NCBI GenBank assembly: GCA_025531455.1
Contig: JAMYHL010000059.1
Coordinates: 372,001-436,000 of the forward strand
DNA: 64,000 nt
Direction: 5' to 3'
DNA from: Apiotrichum sp. Y4204
Taxonomy: Eukaryota > Basidiomycota > Tremellomycetes > Trichosporonales > Trichosporonaceae
Shown here piece by piece: positions 11,924-26,932 of the stretch; position 1 is the first letter of the stretch; the number at the start of each line of letters is the position of its first letter. The position numbers were made by a program, and so were the translations under genes. The notes below the pieces were generated by a model. That model ran no database searches and was not told the origin of the DNA. It saw only the letters and a list, made by a program, of their open reading frames with translations.

Positions 11924-12930
11924 GAGATAACCTTTTGAAATCCTGCTCAGACTGGACCCCAACATTACTTCTGCTGGCTATCTTGTGTGGCCAGTTCTGC
12001 AGTCTCACGACGGAGCAACTTGTCGCGGACTCATGCTTGACAGCAAACTCGAGAAGCAGTGGCCAACAAGTGAAGAGCGGCGAATACTGAAGCAAAACAG
12101 TGGTGTTCATGTCATGGAGTGGCTGCCGCTGCCACGTGAGCTTGCCGCCGGCAGAGAGCGGAGAGGCGGACATGGACAAGACGGTCGCAAGGTGCGGCCG
12201 AAAAATGGCTAGTGTTTAGCCAATTACCCTGGCTGGAGAAAATTGGGTGAGATTGGTCAGCAATTGAAGAGTACTGCGCGCTCGAGTGAGTCGAGGTGTG
12301 CATGACATCAAGCGCATGTGCGTGCGTGCGCTGCAAGTCTGTGGTTGCGTGTGTATGCCCGTATGCGCATTCCGCAGCAAAGCTAGTGAATAGAATGAAG
12401 AGATGCGGTGGTGGCATGTGGTTGCTGGTGGACACGCCACGGAGGTCGGCCGGGAGTCCAGTCATCTTCGACTCGACGGACTTTGAGCCCGAGCCCAGGC
12501 CGAGGCCAACGGCCCCAACTCGGCGCACCTGCGATCGCGATCGGATCACTCTACGCAGACGCGGCACATGCATACAGCATCTGCGTCAGCGGGGATTTTT
12601 CTCATTTCCAGCTTTGGCGGGTACGGCGGGTTTTCTTCGCGCAGCCCAGCGTTTTATTATTCTGCAATTCTGCAGAATTCCGTCGCGTGGTGCCAGGCGC
12701 GCCATCGCGCCTGGCGGCCAGGCGGCCCGGCGCGTCGCGGTGCCAACGTGCGTGTTACTGCTCGGTGCAACGTCATTTTCGAAATGTTCCGCGGTTCGCC
12801 CGACGCCGCCCGACGCTCTGCGACCTTCTGCCTGATTCCACCGCACGCCCAGAAAATATATAAGCAAGAGGGCCGATTTTTGTTTTTATCTCCTTTTTTT
12901 TTCCTCTACATCCACAAAATATCATCCACA
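11924..12930. other. Promoter region of the peroxiredoxin gene
   Basis: No gene is seen. Near the 3' end there is an inverted repeat (12693-12714, 9-bp arms CCAGGCGCG with a 4-base loop) and a TATA box (12857-12864), followed by a T-rich leader. Confidence 0.5.
12857..12864 (+). promoter_or_regulatory. TATA box of the peroxiredoxin gene
   Basis: TATATAAG lies 74 bp upstream of the ATG at 12931, in otherwise GC-rich promoter DNA. The sequence between them is a short T/C-rich leader. Strong TATA boxes suit highly or stress-regulated genes such as peroxiredoxins. Confidence 0.65.
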
Positions 12931-14269
12931 ATGTCCGCCCTTATCCAGAAGCCCGCCCCGTGAGTAGTGCGCTGGACCGATATGTGCCGGGATCCTCTGG
13001 AATGCGAGGGAGGCGGGAGGAGTCGTGGGTTTTGCTCGTGGCTGTCGATCCCCTTGAGCGGCCGTCATCGTCGAGCTCGTCGGTCCCACGTCCTCCCCTA
13101 CCTTCCCCCCTGCTCCCACAGCCTCTCCGCCCTCCCTCGGACCCCCCGCTACCGCTCCAAGCCCCCCAATCAGCCCCAGCATCCTCTAACCCCCAGTGAG
13201 TTCGCCGGAACCCTCGTCAAGAACGGCGAGTTCACCGAGATCAAGAAGGCCGACTACGAGGGCAAGTGGGTTATCTTGTTCAGCTACCCAATGGACTTTA
13301 CAGTGCGTTTTTTGTGTTCTACGGCCTCCGGGGGTCTCGGGAAGCTCATCGGCGACGTCGGAGACGTTCTGGATGGCGAGAAAAGTCGATTTGAAGATCG
13401 GCGGGTTGGAGGGCCGATAAAATCCGCTATGCATAGCGCCGACTCGTTTTCGAGCGCCCTCCACCTCGGCAGGCACCGCATCTACCCTGAGAACATTTCA
13501 GAGGGGCAAGAATCGCAGTGTGGAACGAGATAGGACACTTTGAAGATGAGGTGTACGATGAAGGATCTCGTGGCAGGTTTGGTGATGGTGTGGTGGTCGC
13601 GACGGCCGCAACTCCATCTGTCCGACCTTCTCCGTGCCCTCATTGACTCCTCGTGCCCCTTGTGAATGTTTCAAGGGCGTGCTTTGCGCCGCGCAATGCG
13701 TCTTCGACGTATCGCGGAGCGATTCGAGCCGAATGTCGAGTGCCACATTCCCGTCGACGAGTGCCACAACCGAGTGCCACACCCACAGATCGCCCCATGA
13801 TCTGCAGTCTGCTGACATCCAGTTCGTCTGCCCCACTGAGATCCTTGCGTTCAACAACGCGCTCGACCAGTTCGCCGCCATCAACACCGAGGTGATTGCC
13901 TTCTCTACCGACTCGGAGTACTCGCACCTTGCCTGGGCTAACACCCCTCGCAAGGAGGGTGGCCTCGGCCCCGACCTCAAGCTCGGCCTCCTCGCCGACC
14001 GCAACCACGCCATCTCCAAGGCGTACGGTGTTCTCCTTGAGGAGGAGGGCATTGACCTCCGTGGCACCTTCTTCATCGACCCCAAGGGTATCCTCCGTGC
14101 CGCGCACGTCCACGACCTCCCCGTCGGCCGCTCGGTCGAGGAGACCATCCGCGTCATCAAGGCGTTCCAGTTCGTCGACGAGCACGGCGAGGTCTGCCCC
14201 GCCAACTGGGAGGAGGGCAAGGACACCATTGACACCGCCGACGCCAACAAGTACTTCTCCAAGCAGTAA
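12931..14269 (+). CDS. TSA1: Typical 2-Cys peroxiredoxin (thioredoxin peroxidase)
   Basis: Exons 12931-12959, 13197-13302 and 13823-14269 join in frame to give 193 aa, close to the usual length of about 196. The enzyme reduces H2O2 and alkyl hydroperoxides using thioredoxin. The peroxidatic cysteine is C48 in FVCPTE, the resolving cysteine is C169 in EVCPANW, and the active-site context YPMDFT matches the AhpC/TSA family. A C-terminal YF-type helix (KYFSKQ) is present, as in overoxidation-sensitive peroxiredoxins. The second intron is 520 nt, roughly ten times the usual intron size in this window, and splits the gene exactly between MDFT and FVCPTE. The gene has its own TATA box and converges on the dihydroxyacetone kinase gene. 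Cytosolic location is inferred from the absence of a targeting peptide. Confidence 0.97.
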
Positions 14270-15742
14270 GCGTCGTATTCCCACCACACCACACCACCCC
14301 CGGCCCACATAGAGTAGACGGCGCCGGGTTAGAGACACCCTGCATTCCGAGCACGTCCTATGGATTAGTGTTCTAATGAGAGAGCGGAGAGGCAGAGGCA
14401 GAGGAGAGGCAGGGTCAGGGGAGAGGCAGAAGGGGAGAGATCAGAGGGCGAAGCGCAATGCCAGCCCAGGAACACGTTTGCACCATTTGCATCTACTGTT
14501 CAGTCCGATCGCCGATCGAGTACGGAGAGAGTATGAACGTACGAGAGTGCATGCGTCGTCGCGCGTGGTGTGCACGAGGAGAGTGGAGAACAGTTTGTCA
14601 GCGACAGCTCGGGGACCGAGCGTCCCCGTGGAGCGCCTTATCGTTATCAGATACCACATTCTCCGAATCTCCAAGTCCACGTTCCAAGTTTTCCGCTCCA
14701 AGATCCAGAATCCACCCAAAGTCCACGCTCCACCTCTCTTATCCTGTCCGTCATCCCATTATACGTCATACTGAGCCGCAGTGCCGAGGACCGCGACGAC
14801 CGCGACGCCAAGCGCAAGACGCCCGGTTCGGCCGAAAAGCCCGGCAAGCGCGCGAAGAACTAGGCTCAGCGTTGGTGGGTTACTGTCGGACCCGATGGAA
14901 GGGGAGGCGTAGTGGGTTTTTGTTGTTTTTCTGTAGGATACCATCAGAAGAATGTCAAAGTGTGAGGAAGTGAGATGTGTGGTCAGTGTTGGCAAGCCCT
15001 GTCGCAGCAGACGATGGAATGGCAGGCGTAGAAGACGTGCATAGGTGTGCAAGAGCAATGCAGGACAATTAAGGACAGTGCCGAGGATCAGTCATCATCA
15101 CTTCTTGTGATCAACCCCCGGTGACGGGGATAGTCCGTGACGTATGGGTCATACAGGGACATACTCATTGAGATATCTTCCGAAGTTGGCCACCGTCTAC
15201 CCTTGGCGACTGGTGACACGACGACATGGGATAATGTACTCGTGGAGCGGTCGAAGCTTGGCTCTGACACTGAATCTTGGCGGCCTCGTGATAATATTTT
15301 AGAAGGGAGATGCCAGCATGTGAGTATTGTAGCTAGATAGCAAGTTTAGTTATGATTCGCGCTCGCGCCCAATGCGTGGCCCGGCCACTCCGTCACCACG
15401 TATCGCGTATCGCACTGCGCAATTGTGCTGAGTGTATTGTGATATTACTCGTTGCGCCTGAGTTAGGGAGGCCGAGGTGAGCAGGACCAGGGAGAATGAT
15501 TCTGTCGGGAGTTGAGCGACTTGGGGGGGGGGGGGGGGGTGGGGTCAATTCAGTAGTTAGATGCCAAATTTCTATCAGTTGGCTTGATGGCAATCTGGAA
15601 ATGGTACGCGGAACAGTCATGCGTTGACAGAACACATTGCATCACGGCTACACTGCTAATGTCAGCCTCGCGGACGGACGCTGAGAACAAACCTGAAGCT
15701 ACACTGGATTTTCCGTATCCCAAATATCCACTGTTCGCTGGG
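14270..15742. other. Intergenic region between TSA1 and DAK1 stop codons
   Basis: This tail-to-tail spacer is long (1.5 kb). It holds a purine-rich stretch (14376-14450), an open frame (14570-14863) whose last 30 codons are rich in Lys/Arg/Asp and coding-like but match nothing I know, and a poly-G tract at 15523-15539. No gene can be supported. Confidence 0.4.
15523..15539. repeat. Poly-G tract (17 G, then T and 4 G)
   Basis: Seventeen consecutive G on the plus strand, followed by TGGGG. It lies about 200 bp beyond the DAK1 stop, so it would be C-rich in a read-through DAK1 transcript. Such tracts can form G-quadruplexes and are length-unstable. Confidence 0.9.
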
Positions 15743-17553
15743 TTACTTGGCGTTGGCAAAGCCGCCGACGAGGATGGAGAGGCCCCACGCTCCAGGGTCG
15801 GGGACATCCTCTTTCTGGAGCGCCTCCTGGTCAACATAGGCCGCGCGGCCAGCCGAAGCGGAGAGCTTGGAGGTGTTGGCTGCGGCCTCCTTCGCGGCGG
15901 CAGCTGCCGCGCCGATGCCCTTCGGAAGGGTGTCGATAAAGGCGACCAGCGGGTCCATGAGCGTGCGCGACGGGGGGCGCGCGGCAGTGTAGCCCTTGAG
16001 CGTCTCGAGCGCCGAGGCAGCCGCCTTGTCCCAAACCTCTGGCGTCGCCTCGCCTTTCGGTGCGGCAGCCAAAGCCTTGGCGAGGGCGGAACAGAAGATG
16101 GCGTACAGTGCGCCCGACGTGCCGCCCATTGCCTTTTCGATAATATCCGAGATGTGGCGCACAGAGTTGACGACGTCGTCGTCGGTGATATCGCCGTTCT
16201 TGATTCCGTCCAGGATGCCCTGCCCTCCTGCTTTGAGTGTCAGGCCACAGTCGCCATCGCCTGCGATGGTGTCGTAGCGCGTAATCTCGGGCTCCGCGGC
16301 CATCACGGCCTTGCAGCCGCGCTCGAGGGCCGTGGTAAACTCCTTGCCGCCCTTGAGGCCCGAGGGCGGGTGTGATTGCTTGGCAGTCTGAGGGGGCGTC
16401 GGCTCGGGCTTGAGGTTCGGGACGACGCACGGACGCCAGCCGGGCGCTGAGGAGGGCGCGTCCATCGCAGCCAGGATCGTGTCCGCATCAGTCTCGGGAA
16501 GACGAAGAGCGGTGATGGAAAAGCCTGGCATGTCGAGCGAGGACATGAAAGTGCCAACGAAGAGACGCACGGCCGTAATGCCACGCTTCCCGAGCGCCTC
16601 GAGAACGAACGGAACGAGACCGACAAGCTCAATCTCGCTCAGGCCGCCGAGGTTGTTCACCATGACGACGGCCTTGTCCTTGCCGCTCCACTTGACAAAC
16701 GAGCGCTCCCTGTCCGTCGTAGACGTGATGAGCTCCACCATGTCGTCGACAAGCTTCTCCTTGCTCGTGATCGGCGCCTTCTTGATGCCTGCCTCGTTGT
16801 GGATTCCCATTCCAATCTCCATCTCCCCTTCGGCGAGGTACACCTCGCGTTTTGTACCCGGGACATGGCAGTGCGCGAACGACGAGCCCATCGTGCCGCA
16901 GTTCTCAGCGACGAGCTCCGCCACGCGTTTCACCTCGTCCACGTCTGCGCCCTGCGCAGCGAGGTATCCTGCAACTTTGTACACGAGACATGTACCCGCG
17001 AGGCCGCGACGTCCGACAATCCCGCCCTGCTTGCGAGTGACCGCCACATCGTCACCGACAATCAGGAAGCGCACATTGTCCTCGGCCGACTCGCCAGCGA
17101 GGCCAAAGTTGAGCACATCGCCAGTGTACCGCTTCACAATGACAAGCGTGCCGCGGTCGTTGCGCACGAGCTCGAGACCGCGCCGCACCTGCCCACTGTT
17201 GGGCGACGCAAAGATGTTTCCTCCAACAGCCGCCGTGAGCGAGTTGCTGCCGACAAATCCGGCGTCTCGGGGTTAGTCACCTTTTCCACCTCATCAGTAC
17301 TTACGAGCGGGCTCGTGTCCCGATCCACCGCCGCAGATGATCGCTACCTTGCTGCGGTCGGGGTTACGGATGTGAAGAACTGGAGTCAGCACCATAGTTG
17401 TCATCCACTCGCCATCCCAGCTATCCGTCTATCCACCAGTCGGTACTCACCTCGGGCACCCTCGTCGACAGACACCTCGGCGCTAATGTTTGCGAGGCCG
17501 CGGAGGTAGTCTAGGGGGAGCTGCGCGGGGTCGTTGGTGAAGTGCGCGGACAT
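15743..17553 (-). CDS. DAK1: Dihydroxyacetone kinase (DhaK-DhaL fusion)
   Basis: Exons 17553-17451, 17379-17305 and 17265-15743 give 566 aa. The enzyme phosphorylates dihydroxyacetone with ATP to DHA phosphate, in glycerol use and detoxification. The N-terminal DhaK domain has GGGSGHEPAHAGFVG and the substrate-binding histidine in GMGIHNEAG (about H215). The C-terminal DhaL ATP-binding domain carries AGDGDCG (about D396 and D398) and the GGTSGALY loop. Proline-rich residues link the two domains, as in eukaryotic DAKs. The second intron (39 nt) ends in GAG rather than CAG; this join is forced because only it restores HEPAHAGFVG, and a CTAAC branch site lies just upstream. The start ATG 17553 follows a purine-poor leader. 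No signal peptide is seen, so the enzyme is probably cytosolic. Confidence 0.96.
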
Positions 17554-20500
17554 GGTGCTAGGTGCCGCGGGGTGTGTGTATGAATGGTGAATGGGGAGAT
17601 TAAGAGATGGGGAGATGGATCGAAGCGAGACTAGCGCTGGGAACAGGCATTGGAATGGACCACACGGTTGCGACGGGAACATCATCGACCCGCAAAACAG
17701 GCACTCACAGCTCTACCCCATACTTTCGCCCCGCCTCCACCCCCGCCCGCCTACGTCATAGCCGGCCCATGCCGCGTGCCGCCAGTTACCGTCCTGCGTC
17801 CTGCAACAAACGCAGAATTCCTCTCGACGCGACTGTGTTTCTTTCAGATGCAGCACGCCGCACAGGACTTGTCTAACTCCCGGGAACTTTATACAAGCTA
17901 GACCACAGTACAGCGTTGCATGTTGTGCACATCACCCCCTGCATCCCGCATATCCGGTCGAACAACTAGTAAATATGTGAGTGCTGACCGAATACCATCG
18001 CCAGCAAGCAGCAGGCACCATGTGAGCTTCACTAAGGTTCGCCATCTCCCAACATGTGGAAGCGACTGGGGACGAGAAGTGTCTGAGCTGACACGCATCG
18101 AAATACGAATGCTGATTGTGCCAGCGGTAGGGTCTCCCGGCCTCGGACCTTGCGAGGCTGCGAATTCAGTTCATGCTCACTCGGCATTAACTTCGTCGCT
18201 GTCGGGCTGCGCTGCTGAACCACCATGGCCGGGGTCCTGGTGTGAACACGCAAAACATAGTCTTGAGGGCCGGGGGCGAGTGGTCCCCAGTATAAGGGGA
18301 AGTAGTGTCCGAAAAGTCCGGAAGAAGACTGGAATGCAGGTGCCCAAATGTTCCTGCGAAGTCTCAGTGATGCTCTGACGTGAGCTCCTTGTCGGTACCA
18401 TCGCAATTGCTCACACATATCAGTGGATAGGCAGCGCCGCAACCGACGAAACATACGAGCGCAGAACTCACGGGCACCGAGTGATTACCATTAAGCGGTC
18501 AGTTGGAGCGCAGATAGGACAGATATGATGAAGGGTCGAATATTGAGACGCGGCACAAACTGCATGAGGAGATAATGAAAATCGTTGGCGCCTGCGGAGG
18601 TGTGCAAGGGCTACAGTACATCCAGTGAACTAAGATGAGTGAATCTGAGATGCATTGCAGGACGCAGCGTTTGGTGAGCAGTCCATACTTGTTGCGTCGA
18701 CACGCCCGCATTGCCAGAAACGCATGTGACGAGCATGTGAGGAATTACCCGCCACATGTAGCTTGCACAATCCATCGACGCCTCCCGGTTCATGATCGAG
18801 TCTGTGAGTCCTAGTCCCTCATCAAGTCTGTGTCCATAAGATTCCACGCAGTTCTCGGTCGCGTCATGATGGCGGTGGCCGCTGACCGCAAGCTGTGACA
18901 CGACCCAGTCGTGTGCTCGCGTCCCCCACTGACAATAACTGGACTCGCGGCCCGTCGCCCGTCGTGACACAGGTCCCTACGCGCAGACGTCGGATAATTG
19001 ACACCACGGCTTCCATCTCGGGCAGCCTGAACACCGCCAGGCTCGATGGTCCATCACGTACATGCTATCTCAGTCAGCCAACGCTACAGACTGTGACACG
19101 CACCGCATAAGATAATGGAAAAGCAGGGGACGGACGAGAATGAGAGGGCAGAGCTCACGTTTGGAGTGTATGTTACGTCCGGAGTGCGTGTCCCTCAGAA
19201 AATGAACGAGAGTTAGAAGTGAGTGCGTTCCGAATATGCGCACCACGTTGGGGAGCTGTGGAGGTCAGACATGTCAGATGACAACAAGTCGTGAACACGT
19301 CGGATGCTCGATGAATACAAATCAGTCGGGAGCCAACGGGACATGTTGGTAGCAATGATCTCGATACTGATCTGACACGGGCTCGGTCACGCTCTTGCCC
19401 GACACCGCGCCCGGGGCGACGCCTGTGGTTCGCAGCCTTCCCATTCGCGTGTGATACAGCCATGGCGCCACCTTGATCCGCACTCTAAAATCGACGTCGG
19501 CATGGACCGGGTACTGCCCTTCTTTGTCCCGGCGCCTTAGTGGCCGGCGAGCGGCCACGTCCACGCTACGATGCCCGCGCCTCATCGATCTTGAGGCGGG
19601 GGATCAAAGGAATGTGGAGTCTGTGACCTCATTCCTGGTGCGCGTTGCGGGTAACGCAACTGGGGCAGTCCATTTGAATAACGTTTCGAGGCATGATGTG
19701 AGCGTGAGATGTGAGTGTGATCGGGTCCGCAGTGTTCGGTAGGTACGCAGTGTTGCGATCAAACTGAGGTAGATCAGCCGCCAACTGATATGATATGGAT
19801 AGCAGAGATATGCGATCTAACCGGAGATGAGAATGGACATCATCAGAATCAGTGACTCGGGTCCCTCGGGTACTCTTTCCCGAGAGCCGGACGAGGCGTT
19901 CTGAGGCTGGTGCCCCAGTCACGTGTACAGCTGGAGAACTCTGGAACGTTAGCGTGAGAGTTAGCGCAGAGGCATGGCGGGAAAGCTCGGGTTCTCGGCA
20001 GGTGGACGTCGAGGAACAAAGAGTGTGTGATGTGATGTGACGAGTCGTTGGCGCTGTTTGAGAAAAATCTAGGATCTCGGGGGGATGGCAGATCGGCCCA
20101 TTTCCATACATCTCCGCGCACGCAGCCGGCGCCGTGCCTGCCCCGCGCTGCACCCCTGAGCATTTGTTGTGTCTTGATCGCTCCACTCGCCCGTTGCGCC
20201 AAGCCCCCTCTGTGGCCACTTTGTTGACTCGATGACTTGACTCAAGAGATGAGACAGATTGATCGCTTTCGCTTTGCACTTCGGTATTCTGCTCAGAACG
20301 ACATGACGAAACCTGAGCCATGTGCGAGATCCTGACAGATGTACAGATGGGATCCTAGACAATGACTGCGGCCCGCGGCAGGGGCGGCAGCCTCCTACCT
20401 CCACCATCCACTGTTCGCTGTGCAGTCATGATCCACACCAGCTCCATTCCAGCTCGGCGTCGTCGTCGCTATCCCCACGGTCGCCAGCGTCACTAATGCA

Positions 20501-23500
20501 GTTGCTCATTGAGCGTGCCTCGCGACCTCGAGCTCGCCTCTTTGCCCGATCGCGTCCGCGATGCGCAATGGCTGAGCATCAGTCCAACATCATCGCCTCT
20601 TTTGTTTGCACCACTCACATGCATTCTGTTTGCTTCACATCGTGTCGTGTTCATACTCCACCGCGGAACGTGGAGCAGGTACACGTACCCATCAACCCAA
20701 AATTCTGATCGCGGCCGGTCAATGCAATACCCGGTGGTTGCAGCACTCTACCGGGTATTCTGGATGCAGACCATCTGGCAATCTGACGTGCTCCCAGCCC
20801 GATCCGCTGTACTGCTGTACCTGTGTTAGGACGCCGAGAACGCAAAATACCAGAATAACACAGGCACACTGCGCGGCGAGTGTCCAGTCGCCGCCGGAAG
20901 GTCAGGACAAGAGTCGGGAAGATCGCGAGAAGGCGAGAACGGGAACGAGGACGAGGCCAGGACGAGGACGATGCCGCGAGGACACCGGCGCGCAGGTCGT
21001 CGTGAGCAGTGAATCGTATGCGCATCCCGCGCCTCGGCTGTGCTGCAGAATCCCCTCGCAAGGAGTATTCGGACTGGATCGCGCTCGGCGCGATGGAGCT
21101 GATTTGTTGACAGCTGCAGTGCCTCTCACTGGCTGGTCGGGATGTCCTCCAGGGGCGTCAGACCTCGGGCCTGGTTTGAAGCTTCGCATTCGTGAGATGT
21201 GCAGCACCGTCCTGCATTGCTGCAGCGCAGAGCGATGACGCCGGCGGTGAGAAAGTCACTGAGAAAGCGCCGCGTGACGGTCCCGCCTGCCACCCTCGCC
21301 CTCACTCGAATCCTCGGACACTTGGGGTCGGGTCGGAATCAGTAGCCAGGGGATGCAGTGCGCTGCGGCACCCGGTGTCCGCGATCAACCCTGCCCTTCC
21401 GGCCCTTCCCCTGTCATTGTTGCGGATGGCGACACGCTGGCAGGCCGCAGAAATGTGCCTCCTAATCCCCCGCGGGGACCGGCTGTGGCTGGTGCGGGCA
21501 GCGGGGCACCTGTCGTTCCGAGACGCCGGGGCACCTGGCTCCTCCGAGTATAAGGTGCAGGGCCCGCCTGATCAAGATCGTGCTGGTGATTGGGTCTCGC
21601 GCTTCGGACCCGACGATGCGAAACGAGATTGTTGATTCCTGCAACTTGATCATGTCGCGCGTTGTCGTGGTTCGTGGTGCAGATGAGTGTGGCATCCGAG
21701 CTTCGATAACGTAGAGAGCGATGGTAGCAGCGATGCACCGAGCTTGCTGCACAGTTCCGAAGCGCTGTACACATGCACGGTCTCCCCCATGTATCTGCAT
21801 TGCCTTCGATCTCGATGCATTATCAGTAACTGTTTCTCATGGTCACGTCCATATGCAACGATGCACGCAAATCTCTGGGGCATGGGGCAGGAAGCAGGGG
21901 CAGTTAGCGCTGCGAGAGATACCGGCGAGGTGGTCCGAGAGCGCCTTCCGGAAAATCTTGGGGGTCGGTGACCACCGCTGTGTGTGGTCGTGCGATCAAA
22001 AATGTAGATTCAGATCAGATGTGTGTGAGCGTGAGTGAAGAAGTGGGGGGGGATAGATGAGACTGATGCGCAGATACCTCAGATCAGAGATGACGGATCA
22101 TTTCCCCACTGGCCGCCTGTCATGCTTGCCACTCTGTAGATCGCACAGATCGTAGACATTATGACCTCTGCTCCGGTCGGGATTCTCGCGGACGAAAGAT
22201 AGGACGCGCGAACGTCTTTCCGGGCCCGGAATAATGACCGGGTGGGCGTTGGCGCATCCATCTCGCGCGGATGACGAGGAGCACACGACGCACACTTGCA
22301 GTATCTTGATACTAAATCTTCAAGCGGCGCGTGTGGCTCCGGTCATTCCTGATCCCGAGCCTCCGACGTTTGTATGCCGGTGGGCACTGCATGCATCGGT
22401 GGCAAAGGCGGCTGTGATCGTCTGCACGCGCAATAGCCCAACTCGACTTCCACGCTGACACAATATCTGGCGCCCATCAATCAGAGGGAGATCGAAACCG
22501 TCACCGGCGTGCCCACGCTGCCTGCCGTACCGCTGGGTCGCTGTGGGCCGGCCGTGCGGTGATCTCCGGGACATTCCTGAATCTCTCCTGTGTATCGACT
22601 GAGAGTCTGCATGTTGTGTACTGCTCGTCGTGCCACGATACGTTGTTCGAGTAGAGGAATACGACATGCAGATTGATTTGTAGAGATGTATTCGAATTTT
22701 GACGAATGTTGCTCTTGCTTCGGAAAATGTCGGGAAACAAACAGCAATGATGCATTATCTCTGACAACGGGGCCCTACGGAAATTTGATAATCACAGAGC
22801 AATCATACGCATTCTTCGATACGGACACACATCATGCAGCCTCCACTCGACACCCTCTCGGCCTCTCACACCCCCTCGATGCATGATCAGGACATTGCAA
22901 CCCTAGGGCGGACCGCAGATGCCGCTGTCGCTGCTGCGCGTGTGCGAGAAGCAGACAGACAGACAGACTCTCACAGGTACCTGCCCCAATACCCGGACGA
23001 CAAGAGGGCGCACATGATGTGTGTAGCAAGAGTGGTATGCAGAGCTACAATGATCGCCCCCTTCGCCATCCCGTGATCGTCCGGCGCTACTGTACCGGTC
23101 TGTTGTGTTGCCCGAGTGCCGAGTGCCCCGGCTACTGTTTTTGTTGTACTCGAGTGGCATACACCGGTATACCTCGCATCTGCATTCACGCGCCATCAGC
23201 CCCATCGTCTCATGCGCGTCACTGTGCGATCCTCTGTGTTGTGAGATGATGCATACAAGGCAACGACCCATTATTGAGCGGCTGCCCTCCCCCAAATCCG
23301 CGGCTAACGCCTAGCGGCGGCGGGCTCCACTTTAGTTATCGTTGGGGGAATGGCTGGGTGAGCGGCTCCCACGGCAACTCGGGTTGACACGGACATGCCC
23401 AATGTTCACGATTATTACAACTGCAGGCTAGAGCACCCATTAGGATTTTTGTTATTCCTGTTGTGGGATGGGCATCGGTGGAGGCCTGTGGAGGCGGCGG

Positions 23501-24132
23501 CATGAGAAAGAAGTGGGAGATGGGGGAGGGAGGACGCAAGCAGTCAGCTGCCTGCAGGTAGCCGATAGCCTTGTCCCTGTGCGGCTCCGCGGTTCATGCT
23601 CTGCTCGCTCTGCCGCCAAAGTGGGCGGGCCAAAGGGGCCAAACGGGGGCTGCGGCTCTGCGGCAGAGCATCAGAGATCGAGACACAAGCCCAAGGCCGT
23701 AAAGGGTAATCTCTCGTACCTCCCCTCCCTCTCCGTCCTCTCCCTATCCGGGTGCCCCGCCCATCCCCGCGACACTACGAGAGCGCTAGAGCACTACTGG
23801 CCCGGACCGCAGAGGGGCGCGCGCGCGAGCAAGAGCTGGAGAATTATGCGCGCCACAGGTGGGTTGGCTTTCCGACTCGAACCACAAAGCGCGCTGTACT
23901 AGCTGTACTACGCCTGCACAGGAGGCGGTAGTCCACATTCGTCTCTGAGTGGGTTGCCCCGGTCCCCTCCCCTACCGGAGATTGCGTGCCTGCCTGTGCA
24001 GTTGGGAAATTCCTCTGCCCTCCCTCCCCACTTTCTTGTCGTTCGCAATCTACACACACCACACAGACACACCTCTTCGGAGACACACTCTATCGTGCAC
24101 TGACATCTCCATCTCCTCTTGCCACATTCCAC
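17554..24132. other. 6.6-kb gene desert between divergent DAK1 and malic enzyme
   Basis: No gene could be supported on either strand. The region has no long open frame with normal codon use, no tRNA and no transposon domain. It does contain many GTGAGT-like and CTGAC-AG-like words and a few short protein-like frames (for example 22686-22886 on + and about 18519-18632 on +), which could be exons of a broken or heavily interrupted gene, or chance. The last 450 bases are the promoter and leader of malic enzyme. Confidence 0.5.
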
Positions 24133-24139
24133 TATAAAA
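24133..24139 (+). promoter_or_regulatory. TATA box of malic enzyme
   Basis: TATAAAA lies 42 bp before the first ATG (24175). With TATA-to-start distances near 30 bp, transcripts would begin only a few bases before this ATG. A very short leader would favour leaky scanning to the next in-frame ATG at 24519. Confidence 0.6.
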
Positions 24140-24174
24140 CGCCCACTCTGCTCGTTCGTAGAAATCTTTCCCCC

Positions 24175-26932
<2,758 letters not shown>

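Noticed and set aside
12693..12714. 9-bp-arm hairpin in the TSA1 promoter
   Set aside because: Short arms in very GC-rich DNA; not distinguishable from chance, so noted only in the promoter description.
14570..14863. 97-codon frame ending in a Lys/Arg/Asp-rich tail
   Set aside because: The tail looks coding, but the upstream part does not, and no exon structure or family could be supported.
15584..16375. 263-codon plus-strand frame, and 16410-17276
   Set aside because: Exactly antisense to DAK1, whose conserved domains are certain; these are shadow frames.
19629..20321. 230-codon minus-strand frame in the gene desert
   Set aside because: No family motif, odd Ser/Thr/His-rich composition, no conserved start context; likely chance.
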